Assembly (NCBI GenBank): GCA_020636495.1
Contig: JACJXQ010000008.1
Coordinates: 372,001 to 436,000, forward strand
Direction: 5' to 3'
DNA: 64,000 bases
DNA from: Chitinophagales bacterium
GTDB taxonomy: Bacteria; Bacteroidota; Bacteroidia; Chitinophagales; Chitinophagaceae
Numbering within the stretch: position 1 is the first letter of the stretch; the number at the start of each line of letters is the position of its first letter. Both the position numbers and the translations under genes were made by a program. Positions 7,190-17,056 of this stretch are shown here, in pieces. The notes under the pieces are model-generated. The model saw nothing but the letters and a program-made list of their open reading frames with translations, did no database searches and was not told the origin of the DNA.

Positions 7190-8062
7190 TTACACTATCC
7201 TGTAGTTCTTGTAGCTGAAGTTGAGACCAAGTTTTTTATCGGCGAATTGTTTGAGGCGCTCTTTGAGTGACATGCGGTTGAAAGAGATGTCGTAATCGAA
7301 GGCCCAGTTGCTGCGGCTGATACGGTCTTGCATAACAGCAGGGTGAGTGCCCGTGAATTTTTTCACGGCGTCTATATCCGCTGTATAGTCAAAGGCTTCG
7401 GCCTTTACTACGTTCTTCTCTACCCATTCATCGTCGTGCCACAGCTTATGAAATATCTCCTGCTTGCGCTGCATGGTACGGGGGTCTTTCACCCAGCCGT
7501 AATGGTATATATAGGCATCCAGCAGTTTTACGTTCAGCTTCTCATCATTGCCCTTGCGAAAACCCTGTGCGTCGCGATAGGAAAATATACTGTTGTTCTT
7601 GCGCACTATGCGTATCTCATAAGGGTACCAGCGGGTAGAGGTGCCAACATAATCGTATGAGCCGTAAAAGTGTTCATAATGAAACAGCAGGCCGTCAACA
7701 TTCTTATCGTCCTTCCATCTCTCCATACCTGCTCTTATAGTGTCCAGGTATTTTTCATGCACTATTTCATCGCCCTGTATGTAGAAACACCAGTCGGTAT
7801 CATCACTTACGGCTGCATAAGCTTTATCGGTCTCTACCGCCAACACACGCCCACCTGTGCGCAGGGAGTCGTCCCACTCTGTCTCAATGATCCTTATTTT
7901 GGCGGGGTCTATCATTTGTATCATCGCCAGAGTGCCGTCCGTTGATTTGCCTACTGCGATCACGAATTCGTCGCAAAGGGGCAGTATGGAGCGTATGGCC
8001 TCCTCAATGGGGTAGTCGTACGTAATAGCATTCCTGATAAATGTGAAACCGGTAACCTTCAT
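7190..8062 (-). CDS. Glycosyltransferase family 2 protein
   Basis: A 290-residue GT-A-fold enzyme. The N-terminus FTFIRNAITYDYPIEEAI is the usual beta1-alpha1 of GT2, followed by CDEFVIAVGKSTDGT, where the second strand carries the nucleotide-binding acid. The acceptor-side acidic motif is DWCFYIQGDEIVHE. A C-terminal part with YHYGWVKDPRTMQRK is common to cytosolic GT2 enzymes that glycosylate lipids or surface sugars. It lies away from the main polysaccharide cluster and next to the patatin gene (25-base gap), so the two may be cotranscribed. An 81-bp copy of its 3' end sits at 5469-5549. Donor and acceptor are not known. Confidence 0.85.
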   Translation of the reverse strand: MKVTGFTFIRNAITYDYPIEEAIRSILPLCDEFVIAVGKSTDGTLAMIQMIDPAKIRIIETEWDDSLRTGGRVLAVETDKAYAAVSDDTDWCFYIQGDEIVHEKYLDTIRAGMERWKDDKNVDGLLFHYEHFYGSYDYVGTSTRWYPYEIRIVRKNNSIFSYRDAQGFRKGNDEKLNVKLLDAYIYHYGWVKDPRTMQRKQEIFHKLWHDDEWVEKNVVKAEAFDYTADIDAVKKFTGTHPAVMQDRISRSNWAFDYDISFNRMSLKERLKQFADKKLGLNFSYKNYRIV

Positions 8063-8087
8063 CCGGGCGTAAAAGTACTAAAGCTGT

Positions 8088-10319
8088 TTATTCCTGCCCC
8101 AGTAGTGTGATCAATTTTTGTATCTCGCGCTGGTTTTCCGTCTTGTAAATGCTTTGCAACAGGTCTTCCTGTTCTTTGGCAGTGACATGAAAATTAAGTG
8201 CCGCCACCTTCTTGCCATCCTCTGGGATGTATTGCAGGGTAATATATTCCAGCCTGTCGCCGAAGTACTCTTTCAGGTAGTCTTTGGTGTAGCCCTGGCT
8301 GTATGACTGGAAAGGTTCCCACTTGTTCTGTATCGCAAATAGCGGGTCGGCCAGCATTTTGCCGAGCGTGTTCATGTCTGACGGTGGAAATATCTCGAAC
8401 TGGCGGGTGTCCCGTATCTGCAGCATCACTACCTTGCCAACATTCTGTATGATCCAGTTGCGCATGGTATGCAGGTATCGATTAGACAATTCGATACCGA
8501 AATTGTCGCGCAAACCTGCATCCATAATGTTCATCATCGGTTCTGACGGGAGCCGTACTACCGGCAGTATATAAGGGAAGGTGGCTGTCATGCGCAGAGC
8601 TGTGGCCAGCCTCAGGTTGTAGGGGTTCTGCTTATGAAATAATGTTGCCAGGTCTACGCCATCAATAGCGGGGGAGGCGGTATAGCGCACATCGTATTCA
8701 GACTGTGTGAGGTAACCTACCGGCTGCGCGCACATCATGAGCCTGCGCCCGTCGTTAATGACCGTACCATTGATTATGGCCATGGGTATGAGCCCCTCCA
8801 GTTCCTTCTGTTTGAAATCGCCGAGCTTTTTATCCAGTATTCCCTCGGTGTTACGTATCATTTCCTGCTCCATGGCATAACCGCGGTCTTTGGTGTAGGA
8901 ATAGCCTGCCAATGATATCTTGTTGAAGGGGGAGATCATATCTACACTGGCCAGTGAAAATATGATTGAGTTGAGCAGGTCTTTGGCAATATTTTCCTGA
9001 TATTGTTTTCTGTAAGGGTTGTCGATGTTCCCTTCGCGGTAGCTGTCATGCAGGCCACGCCAGTATTCAGCTCCCATCATACCACCTGAAGCACCTGTCA
9101 TCATTACAGTATGGCTGAAGAGTTTGCCATCTGCTAGGCTGTCGGCATATTGCAATGAACGGAATGTCCAGAAAGCAGCCCGCGAACCGCCACCGCTTAC
9201 AGAGAGTATTACCAGCGTGGGCTTATGGCCCATGGCTATCCTGCTTTTCCAGTTGTCCAGCCTGTGCAGTTCTGCCTGTTTTTCCCGCTCATAACGTTCT
9301 TTGCTGAACACGGCTTGCAGGTTTTTATAGTTATAGGCCGGTATGTCTGTCTTTTCTGTTTTGTAATTCAGCCCGTAGGCAATGCTACGCAGGTCTACCA
9401 CTCGTTCTTTTACCAGGAAGGCGAACAGGGAAATAAATATAGCCCAGCCCAGTATCTCCCAACTGCGGAGGAAATATTTTACCGAACCTACCAGTCCCAT
9501 TACAACGGCAAACAACAGCAGAAAGCTGGCAGCAGCAGGCACCCTGAGCTGCGGATGCTCGCTGAAGAGCCCGAGCAACAACAACAACAATATAGCGAAA
9601 ATGGTAGCCGTGGTAGCATTGCGGCTGTGCTTCCTCAATACGGTATTGAGCAGACGCGGGTGATAATGATCCAGCTCGGAGAACTTGTGTATACCCAACC
9701 TGCCTGTGAGGTAAGTATCTGCTTTGATGAGGTCTATTTCATAGTCCAGGCTATCGTAAGGCACCAGTTTGCGTATGCGCGCAGGATTAGTGATGCGGCC
9801 TACCACCACTTTCAGCAGGTCGCGCCCGACGCGGAAGAAGTAGGCAAATGATATGATAATGACAAAAGAAAAACCCAGGTAAAAACCCAGTTGCAACCTG
9901 ACCAGCTGGTATATGGCCACCTTTTCGTGCACCAGCTGGAAACGGATACTTGTTATAGTGTAGAATATCAGATATATAAGCGGCAGCAAAGAGTTGTTGA
10001 GGCAGTATTTAATAAACGCGAACCTGATAGCACCAATGTAAGGTATACGTGTATGGTTGATAATAAACGTAGTGATATGCCAAGCCATGACAAATACAGC
10101 CATAGCACCTCCCAGCAGGAACATACTGCGAAAGTTGGTCTTGCCCAGGTATTCAGGCGAAAGGAATAGTGATGACGCGCCGAACACAGATGCAAAGTGG
10201 CCGGTGATGACCAGCACTAATAAGATCCAGAAAACGAGAAAGAGCTGGTACTTACGAAAATGCAGCAAAAACAACTGTACGGGCAAGAAACGGAATATGC
10301 CTTTGAGTATTTTTTTCAT
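8088..10319 (-). CDS. Membrane-anchored patatin-like phospholipase
   Basis: A 743-residue protein with two halves. Residues 1-310 contain around seven hydrophobic helices. Residues 365-620 form a patatin domain with all catalytic elements: the oxyanion loop SGGGSRA (375-381), the nucleophile elbow GASGG (Ser411) and the catalytic Asp599 in MDAGLRDNFG. Patatins are Ser-Asp dyad lipid acyl hydrolases. Here the domain is fused to an inner-membrane anchor, so it probably acts on membrane lipids. It lies upstream of the GT2 gene in the same direction. The intact dyad suggests an active enzyme; the substrate is unknown. Confidence 0.85.
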   Translation of the reverse strand: MKKILKGIFRFLPVQLFLLHFRKYQLFLVFWILLVLVITGHFASVFGASSLFLSPEYLGKTNFRSMFLLGGAMAVFVMAWHITTFIINHTRIPYIGAIRFAFIKYCLNNSLLPLIYLIFYTITSIRFQLVHEKVAIYQLVRLQLGFYLGFSFVIIISFAYFFRVGRDLLKVVVGRITNPARIRKLVPYDSLDYEIDLIKADTYLTGRLGIHKFSELDHYHPRLLNTVLRKHSRNATTATIFAILLLLLLGLFSEHPQLRVPAAASFLLLFAVVMGLVGSVKYFLRSWEILGWAIFISLFAFLVKERVVDLRSIAYGLNYKTEKTDIPAYNYKNLQAVFSKERYEREKQAELHRLDNWKSRIAMGHKPTLVILSVSGGGSRAAFWTFRSLQYADSLADGKLFSHTVMMTGASGGMMGAEYWRGLHDSYREGNIDNPYRKQYQENIAKDLLNSIIFSLASVDMISPFNKISLAGYSYTKDRGYAMEQEMIRNTEGILDKKLGDFKQKELEGLIPMAIINGTVINDGRRLMMCAQPVGYLTQSEYDVRYTASPAIDGVDLATLFHKQNPYNLRLATALRMTATFPYILPVVRLPSEPMMNIMDAGLRDNFGIELSNRYLHTMRNWIIQNVGKVVMLQIRDTRQFEIFPPSDMNTLGKMLADPLFAIQNKWEPFQSYSQGYTKDYLKEYFGDRLEYITLQYIPEDGKKVAALNFHVTAKEQEDLLQSIYKTENQREIQKLITLLGQE

Positions 10320-10535
10320 CTGCTGTATTTTCTCCTTAAAAGTTACGGAAAATTCCCCGCATTATCACCTGCCCGCCTTTGTTTTACAATTATGTGAAAG
10401 GTAACAGCGTTTAAGTATGAACGAAAAAAAGTGTATGTTTATTTTTCAGTTATCAACAGATAAGCATTCTGCATATATTGTTAAATAACCCTTATGAGGG
10501 GATACCTGCGACAGCATATAGTCAGGGTTTTAATG

Positions 10536-10543
10536 TAGGTTTG
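10536..10543 (+). promoter_or_regulatory. Putative -7 box for the vWA operon
   Basis: TAGGTTTG matches the Bacteroidota consensus TAnnTTTG and ends 20 bases before the ATG at 10564, which would give a leader of about 14 bases. The rest of the 244-bp gap between the patatin and vWA genes shows no other recognisable element. Confidence 0.5.
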
Positions 10544-10563
10544 CAAGAGTCAGAAACATATTA

Positions 10564-12483
10564 ATGCGCAGATACCGTTTTATCATATTTATTGTATTGC
10601 TGCTGGGTAGTATCCAGGCATTAGCCCAAACAGAGGAAAAAGAAAAGAATCCCCGCATATTGATATTGCTGGACGGCTCATCGAGTATGCTGCACGAATG
10701 GACTGCCGATAACATTCGTTTTGAGGCCGCAGCCAAAATAGTAGACCGCCTGATGGACAGCGTGTATGCCGTGAACAAAGATGTGGAGTTTGCACTACGC
10801 GTATACGGCCATACACAACCCACCTCTAAGAACAACTGTTATGATACCCGGCTGGAGGTAATGTTCAGTAAGGACAACTATACGCAGATGATGCTGAGGC
10901 TGGCGGCTCTACACCCGCTGGGGATATCGCCTATAGCTTACTCGCTGGAGCAGGCAGCCGAGAATGACATGCTGAACCTGAAAGACAACAAGTACAGCCT
11001 GATACTGATAACAGACGGTGGAGAAAGCTGTGACGGAGATATATGCAGCGTAGTAGAGAAACTGCTGAAAAAGAAGATCGACTTCAAACCTTATATCCTG
11101 AGCCTGGTAGACTATGCACCGCTGCGCTCGCAATACGCCTGCCTGGGAGACTACCTGCTGGTGACCAAACCGGAAGATATAGAACCTGTTGTGGGTAAAA
11201 TAGTAGAGTCGTACAGGCACACTTTTATCCAGCCCGTAGCTGTGGCCAAGCTGATAGAAACAGCCCGGAAGGCCCCAAGCGTGCTGAAAGTGACCACGCC
11301 GGAATTCAAGGTGACCATACCTAAAGATAAACCCGAACCGGAGCCTGTAAAGAAAGAACCGGTAGTAATAAAAAAGCCTGTGCCCAAACCCGAACACCCA
11401 AAAGATACCGTAGTACATACTCCACCACCACCTCCGGCACCCAAACCGGAGCCAAAAAAACAATCGAACATTGTGGTGAACGAGATAGTGGAAAGGCCTA
11501 AGGATAAACTAGCTGTAGTTTCGCCCACCAGGCAAAGAATATTGCCCGTAGCCTATTTCTCCCGTTCATTTGCCGTGCTGAAAGTGCCGGAGGTAACATT
11601 ACCTGTTATTGAGTTTGAACCGGAAAAACCCAAAGAGCCGGTATACAAACCTATGCCTACAGCCAACGCAAACAAAACGACTGCAACAACACCGACAAAA
11701 CCCTCTTTTAAATCGGCAGAGTATACTGTATCAAGAGAAGAAGCAAAAGAGTCTACCCTGGAAATATTCTTTTGGGATGGCAGAGGTAAATATTACGAAA
11801 CCGCTCCTGAAGTGGTTTTGCGTGATATGAAAACCAATGCCATCATACACAAATTTCAACGTACGGTGGATGTATATGGCAACCCTCAACCACAAAAAGG
11901 CGTACCAGTGGGTACTTACAACCTGACTGTAACAGGGAAAGATGGATTTGTGGTGTCTAATATCGAGGTTCGTGCCAATGAGAAAAACAAATACAAGATC
12001 ATTGTTCCTGATGGTTCATTAGGTTTTACCTACAATGCCAACCCCAGCAGGCCTGTAACCGAGTTTGCTGCTAAAGTCAACATTGCATTAAGGAGAGGAC
12101 TGGAGAACAGGCAATTGTGTACAGAGCTTGTACCTTATCCACCGGATAACTACCACGTTATTGTGAATACCAATCCGATCAAACATTTTAACGTTGATCT
12201 GGATTTTGGCGTTACTGTTTACCTGAGCCTGGAAGAACCCGGACAGATAAGGGTACTGAACCCCAAAGCTTATAAAGTAGAATTTCAATACCAGCATGGA
12301 GACAGGTACGAATCATTTACGCCAATAGAAGTTAAAGGTACAGCCTACCAGCAGGAATTCCTGATACAGCCAGGCAGATATAAAATAGCCTATATCGCTG
12401 ACCCGCTGGTGCCTAATCCTAAACCCAAGATCAAGGATTTTATTATCAAGAGCAATACGATAACAGAAATAACCCTGGACTAA
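10564..12483 (+). CDS. Secreted von Willebrand factor A domain protein
   Basis: A 639-residue exported protein with a signal peptide (1-22, ending QALAQ). Residues 30-215 are a vWA domain with an intact metal-site motif DGSSS (D37, S39, S41) and ITDGGESCDGD further on. A long Pro/Lys/Glu-rich linker follows (about 250-390, with repeated KPEPEP-like stretches), then two or three beta-rich segments: GTYNLTVTGKDGFVVSNIEV and, at the end, GRYKIAYIADPL. vWA proteins bind partner proteins or matrix through a divalent cation; the linker looks long enough to cross the periplasm or peptidoglycan. It heads an operon with two acyltransferase-fold genes. The function is unassigned. Confidence 0.82.
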   Translation: MRRYRFIIFIVLLLGSIQALAQTEEKEKNPRILILLDGSSSMLHEWTADNIRFEAAAKIVDRLMDSVYAVNKDVEFALRVYGHTQPTSKNNCYDTRLEVMFSKDNYTQMMLRLAALHPLGISPIAYSLEQAAENDMLNLKDNKYSLILITDGGESCDGDICSVVEKLLKKKIDFKPYILSLVDYAPLRSQYACLGDYLLVTKPEDIEPVVGKIVESYRHTFIQPVAVAKLIETARKAPSVLKVTTPEFKVTIPKDKPEPEPVKKEPVVIKKPVPKPEHPKDTVVHTPPPPPAPKPEPKKQSNIVVNEIVERPKDKLAVVSPTRQRILPVAYFSRSFAVLKVPEVTLPVIEFEPEKPKEPVYKPMPTANANKTTATTPTKPSFKSAEYTVSREEAKESTLEIFFWDGRGKYYETAPEVVLRDMKTNAIIHKFQRTVDVYGNPQPQKGVPVGTYNLTVTGKDGFVVSNIEVRANEKNKYKIIVPDGSLGFTYNANPSRPVTEFAAKVNIALRRGLENRQLCTELVPYPPDNYHVIVNTNPIKHFNVDLDFGVTVYLSLEEPGQIRVLNPKAYKVEFQYQHGDRYESFTPIEVKGTAYQQEFLIQPGRYKIAYIADPLVPNPKPKIKDFIIKSNTITEITLD

Positions 12484-12487
12484 TACC

Positions 12488-12934
12488 ATGCAGATGGCCC
12501 ACCTTAATTTCAAAAAGATAACTCCGGCAGATAAAGAGTACGCTGATGTTTTTGAACTAAGGGAAGAGATATTGCGCAAGCCGATAGGCTTATCGCTGCA
12601 TGATGAGGATCTGAGCGATGAGGTGAATGACCATATACTTATTGCAGAGGATAATGACGAAATAATAGCCTGCCTGATACTGAGCCCCAGGCCGGGAAAC
12701 ACAGTGCAACTGAGACAGATGGCCGTTGCCGTAAAACACCAGGGGAGAAGCATTGGCAAACAATTAGTAAACTATGCCGAACAATTTGCCCGGGAGCATG
12801 GTTATGAGCGTATCATGCTGCACGCCCGAATGGTAGCCAAAGGGTTTTATGAACGGCTGGGCTACCTGCAGACAGGCGATGAGTTTACAGAAGTAGGCAT
12901 ACCACATATCCAAATGGAAAAACGAACAGGTTGA
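12488..12934 (+). CDS. GNAT family N-acetyltransferase
   Basis: A 148-residue GNAT-fold protein. It has the core beta4-alpha3 acetyl-CoA site (QLRQMAVAVKHQGRSIGKQLV, whose Q/RxxGxG/A loop reads QGRSIG), a helix AEQFAREHGYERIMLHA, and the C-terminal GFYERLGYLQTGDEF that closes GNAT domains. This compact form resembles ElaA-like or YjcF-type acetyltransferases. It lies 4 bases after the vWA gene and its stop overlaps the start of the next gene, so the three genes are one unit. The acetylated substrate is unknown. Confidence 0.85.
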   Translation: MQMAHLNFKKITPADKEYADVFELREEILRKPIGLSLHDEDLSDEVNDHILIAEDNDEIIACLILSPRPGNTVQLRQMAVAVKHQGRSIGKQLVNYAEQFAREHGYERIMLHARMVAKGFYERLGYLQTGDEFTEVGIPHIQMEKRTG

Positions 12935-14094
12935 AACACTGTCACAAAAAGAAGAGTACAATAACCATCAAACATTACACCAACAGCAGCGAGCTGCCTG
13001 TTGAGTGGAATGACTTTATCCCTGAGGGACATTTTCTGCAAAGCAAACAACTGGGTATTACCGAATCTGCCAACCTGCCGGACCTGTCATATTGCTACGT
13101 CCAGGTATTCAACAATAACGAGCCGGTGCTTGCAGCAGGGTTTCAACTTCTGAGTCTGAAGAGTAAGCATGTCAATCCCGCGATGATAGAGCTCGTGCAG
13201 CAAATGCTTTGGCGTGCGTTCACCATTATTGCTCATCCCAAATTGCTGGTGGGTGGCCACTTGTTTCGCCATGATGTGACATCTGTATATTGCGGAGCAG
13301 AGATACCTGTGTATGATACTTACCTGTATTACAAGCAGGCCATTGATCATGTAATGGATTTGAGCTGTGCGTCGGCAGTAGTAATAAAAGATATGCCTGA
13401 AAAACTGGCCAAGTATTTTCAGAACTACGAACCACAGTATATCATGCTGCGCAACGACATCTCGATGGAAATGAATATTCCGGCTGAGTGGAATGATATA
13501 CATGATTATGAAAAAGCACTGAAGCATAAATACGCGCAACGTTTCAGAAAGATACAGCAACCGTTCGCATCCCTGGATATTAAGGAATTATCCTCAGCTG
13601 AAGTTGAAGAAAATAAACATGAGTTATTTGCGCTGTATCAACAAGTGACTGATCACCAACAGGTACGTATAGGTTTGCTGAGTTCTGATTTTTTGCCTGT
13701 GTTGAAAAGACATAATGAGGAACGCCTGAAAGTATGGACAGGTTATGAGCATGGCAACCTGCTAGGATTTTTCTCTGCCTGGGTACACAACGGGGCATTT
13801 GATATGTTCTATATTGGATTTGACTATGAGAAGAACAAAGAGTTGAACCTCTATTTCAACATACTGTACTTTGCCATAGAGCAAGCCATACTAATGAAGA
13901 AAAACAAACTGATACTGGGACGTACCGCACTGGACGCGAAAGCGCGTTTGGGGTGCACACCCAGGTACCTGTCCACATTTGTATATATCAAAAACCGTTT
14001 TGTTCGCCAACGTGTGATGCAGGCGCAAAAAAACATTGACGAAAGTGAAGGAGCCTGGGAATCGAGGCATCCTTTCAAGAACCAACAACCTTAG
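12931..14094 (+). CDS. FemAB/GNAT-fold acyltransferase-like protein
   Basis: A 387-residue cytosolic protein with two GNAT-like halves. The first contains FLQSKQLGITES and YCYVQVFNNNEPVLAAGFQL; the second contains HKYAQRFRKIQ, a basic LRxKxRxxIRK-like patch, then GYEHGNLLGFFSAWVHNGAFDMFYIGFDYEKN. This arrangement is typical of the FemAB/peptidoglycan-bridge or acyl-transfer superfamily. The start is TTG at 12931, overlapping the TGA of the previous gene (TTGA), since no ATG occurs before the conserved part. Its 3' end overlaps polA tail to tail by 4 bases. Aminoacyl transfer to a cell-wall or surface molecule is plausible but not shown. Confidence 0.72.
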   Translation: MKHCHKKKSTITIKHYTNSSELPVEWNDFIPEGHFLQSKQLGITESANLPDLSYCYVQVFNNNEPVLAAGFQLLSLKSKHVNPAMIELVQQMLWRAFTIIAHPKLLVGGHLFRHDVTSVYCGAEIPVYDTYLYYKQAIDHVMDLSCASAVVIKDMPEKLAKYFQNYEPQYIMLRNDISMEMNIPAEWNDIHDYEKALKHKYAQRFRKIQQPFASLDIKELSSAEVEENKHELFALYQQVTDHQQVRIGLLSSDFLPVLKRHNEERLKVWTGYEHGNLLGFFSAWVHNGAFDMFYIGFDYEKNKELNLYFNILYFAIEQAILMKKNKLILGRTALDAKARLGCTPRYLSTFVYIKNRFVRQRVMQAQKNIDESEGAWESRHPFKNQQP

Positions 14095-16925
14095 TGTGCT
14101 GCCAGCCAATTCTCTCCAACACCTGCCTCGGCCATTACCGGCACATCCCCAGGCAATGGCATAGCTGATTCCATACCTTCTACCACAAGTTTTTTCAGTT
14201 CATCTACTTCCTTCTCCGGCACATCAAATACCAATTCATCGTGTACCTGCAATATCATCTTAGACTGAAGTCCTGAAGTATCCAGCGCCTTTTTCACTTT
14301 TATCATGGCCAGCTTTATCATATCTGCTGCTGTACCTTGTATGGGGCTATTGATGGCGTTACGCTCAGCAAAACCACGCACTGTCTGGTTGGCAGAGTTA
14401 ATATCTGCCAGGTAGCGCTTTCGACCCATAAGTGTTTGTACATAACCAGTCTCTCGGGCAAAGTTGATGGTATCATCCATGTATTGTTTGATACCCGGGT
14501 ATTGTATGAAATAGTTGTCAATGATCTCCTTGGCTTCTGTACGGCCAATACCTAATGAACCCGCCAATCCGAATGCCGTTTGCCCGTAAATGATACCAAA
14601 GTTTACAGCCTTGGCAGCCCGGCGCATGTCTTTGGTCACATCATCTATCGACACACCATATACCTTTGCTGCAGTTGCCGTGTGTATATCTACATTGTCT
14701 TTAAACGCCTGTATCATAGCCTCATCTTTGCTGATGGCTGCCACGATGCGTAACTCTATCTGCGAATAGTCGGCCGATAACAACAACCAGCCCTTTTCTC
14801 TTGGTATGAATGCTTTTCTTATTTCACGGCCACGGTCTGTACGAATAGGAATGTTCTGCAGATTGGGATTGATACTGCTCAGCCTGCCGGTTACCGCCAC
14901 CGATTGATTGAAATTTGTATGCACCCTACCGGTGCGTGGATTGATCATGGTGGGCAGTGCATCTACATAAGTACTCTTAAGTTTACTCAGCTCGCGGAAT
15001 ACAAGTATATCATCTACTATCTTATGTTTATCCCGCAGCTTTTGCAGGACATCTTCACCTGTTGCATACTGGCCTGTTTTGGTTTTTTTCGCCTTATCGT
15101 CCAGTTTCATTTTGTCAAAGAGGACCTCGCCCAGTTGTTTAGGTGATGCCAGGTTGAAAGCTATACCCGCCTGTTGATATACACTCTCTTCGGCAGCTTT
15201 AATATCCTTCTCCAGCTCTTTGGAGTATTGCTTCAGGAAGTCAGTATCTATCCCAACTCCTTCATACTCCATATCCAGCAGCACAGGCACCAGTGCGTTC
15301 TCTACATCTGTAAAAACGGTGCGTACTTCTTTTTCATCTAAAAGCGGGTCGAGCGCTTTTTTCAATTGCAATGTGATATCCGCATCTTCTGCTGCATATT
15401 CCTTTACCTCTTCTATCGGCGCGTCTTTCATACTGCCTTGTCCTTTGCCCTTCTTGCCTATCAGTGTTTCAATAGACACCGGCTCGTAACCAAGGTATTT
15501 CTCGCTCATCATGTCCATGTTGTGCTTGCCCTCAGGCTCTATTACGTAGTGCGCCAGCATGGTGTCGTATATCTTTCCTTTCAGCGCAAAACCATACCAT
15601 TTAAGTATGGTCAGGTCGTACTTGATATTCTGTCCTATCCATAGCATATCCTCTTTATCAAATACAGGTTGAAAAATTTTCATAAAGGCAACAGCAGCCT
15701 CTCTATCGTGTGGCACCGATACATAATATGCATTACCTTTCTCCCAGCAGAAACTCATGCCCAATATATCCGCGAGGTTGGCGTCAATGCCTGTGGTCTC
15801 TGTATCAAATGCTACTTCCTTTTGTTGCAGGATATTTTGTACCAGCTCCTTTGCACCTGCCTCATCAGTCACCAGTTTATAGTTATGTTCTGTATTGGCA
15901 ATAGTTTTTAATTCGAGAGTTGCCTCTGGCTCCGGCGCTTCTTCAGTTATGGTCTCTTTAGGTGCAGGGCGTTGTGCCTGTGGAATAGGATTGCCGAACA
16001 GGTCGAGCGGGGCATTGGCATTTACCTCAACAACCGCGGTTTGTACAGCATCTTCTCCCAATATGCGTTTTGCCAGTGTCCTGAATTCCAGTTCCGCAAA
16101 TACTTCCTTTAGGGCTTCTGTATCAGGTGGGTCCAGGTGAAAATCTTCTTCGTGGAATTTGCATGGCGTTTCGGTAATGATAGTCGCCAACTTTTTAGAC
16201 ATGATGGCATTCTCCCTGCCGGCAGCTATCTTTTCACCCATCTTACCTTTTATCTTATCTGCATTGTCCAGTATATTCTCCAGTGTATCATATTCTGCCA
16301 GCAGTTTGGCAGCTGTCTTTTCACCAACACCTGCAATACCAGGAATATTATCTACCGCATCGCCCATAAGGCCCAGCATATCTATCACCTGGTCTACTCT
16401 CTTAATGTTCCACTTCTCGCACACTTCTTTAGGCCCCAGTATTTCCACACCATTACCCTGGTACCCGGGCTTGTATATAAATATGTTGTCACGGACCAGC
16501 TGGCCATAATCTTTATCGGGTGTTACCATATATACCTGGTAACCCATATCAGCAGCTTCGTATGCCAGTCCACCTATCACATCATCAGCTTCGAAGCCAT
16601 CACATTCCATAACCGGTATGTTAAAACCTTTGATGATACGTTTAATATCCGGTATAGCTGCTACGAGGTCTTCTGGTGCCTCCTGGCGGTTTGCTTTGTA
16701 ATCAGCAAAATCAGTATGTCTTTCAGTAGGTGCTGACGTATCAAATACTACTGCCAGGTGTGTAGGGTTCTCTTTTCTTATCAGTTCATACAGTGTATTG
16801 GTAAAGCCAAACTGGGCGTTGGTGTTTTTACCGGTGCTCGTAATACGAGGACTACGTATCAAAGCATAATATGCACGGAATATCAATGCGAAGGCATCCA
16901 GTAAAAAGAGTCTTTTATCTTCCAT
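14091..16925 (-). CDS. polA: DNA polymerase I
   Basis: A full-length family A polymerase of 944 residues with three domains. Residues 1-290 are the 5'-3' flap nuclease (LFLLDAFALIFRAYYAL, then DGFEADDVIGGLA). Residues near 360-540 are a 3'-5' exonuclease with its acidic residues intact (VAFDTETTGID). The remainder is the polymerase with motif A LLSADYSQIELRIVA, O-helix RRAAKAVNFGIIYG and motif C QVHDELVFD. It fills gaps in DNA repair and removes Okazaki primers. The Phe in the O-helix is the normal residue that discriminates against dideoxynucleotides. It is a single-gene unit, divergent from the sigma-factor operon. Confidence 0.96.
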   Translation of the reverse strand: MEDKRLFLLDAFALIFRAYYALIRSPRITSTGKNTNAQFGFTNTLYELIRKENPTHLAVVFDTSAPTERHTDFADYKANRQEAPEDLVAAIPDIKRIIKGFNIPVMECDGFEADDVIGGLAYEAADMGYQVYMVTPDKDYGQLVRDNIFIYKPGYQGNGVEILGPKEVCEKWNIKRVDQVIDMLGLMGDAVDNIPGIAGVGEKTAAKLLAEYDTLENILDNADKIKGKMGEKIAAGRENAIMSKKLATIITETPCKFHEEDFHLDPPDTEALKEVFAELEFRTLAKRILGEDAVQTAVVEVNANAPLDLFGNPIPQAQRPAPKETITEEAPEPEATLELKTIANTEHNYKLVTDEAGAKELVQNILQQKEVAFDTETTGIDANLADILGMSFCWEKGNAYYVSVPHDREAAVAFMKIFQPVFDKEDMLWIGQNIKYDLTILKWYGFALKGKIYDTMLAHYVIEPEGKHNMDMMSEKYLGYEPVSIETLIGKKGKGQGSMKDAPIEEVKEYAAEDADITLQLKKALDPLLDEKEVRTVFTDVENALVPVLLDMEYEGVGIDTDFLKQYSKELEKDIKAAEESVYQQAGIAFNLASPKQLGEVLFDKMKLDDKAKKTKTGQYATGEDVLQKLRDKHKIVDDILVFRELSKLKSTYVDALPTMINPRTGRVHTNFNQSVAVTGRLSSINPNLQNIPIRTDRGREIRKAFIPREKGWLLLSADYSQIELRIVAAISKDEAMIQAFKDNVDIHTATAAKVYGVSIDDVTKDMRRAAKAVNFGIIYGQTAFGLAGSLGIGRTEAKEIIDNYFIQYPGIKQYMDDTINFARETGYVQTLMGRKRYLADINSANQTVRGFAERNAINSPIQGTAADMIKLAMIKVKKALDTSGLQSKMILQVHDELVFDVPEKEVDELKKLVVEGMESAMPLPGDVPVMAEAGVGENWLAAH

Positions 16926-17056
16926 GGGGTAAATTTACAGTATGCAGGCGACAATTGGCAGCAAGTTACATCATCCGGCACCTTACATAAATCCTGTTGT
17001 AAAAAATATATCTATATACTGTAACTTTTCCTAATCAACCACGATTTAGTAATTGA

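Noticed and set aside
9225..9851. Open frame of over 200 codons opposite the patatin gene
   Set aside because: It is a shadow of the patatin coding sequence, with no recognisable domain.
16137..16736. Open frame of about 200 codons opposite polA
   Set aside because: Shadow of the polymerase I coding sequence.
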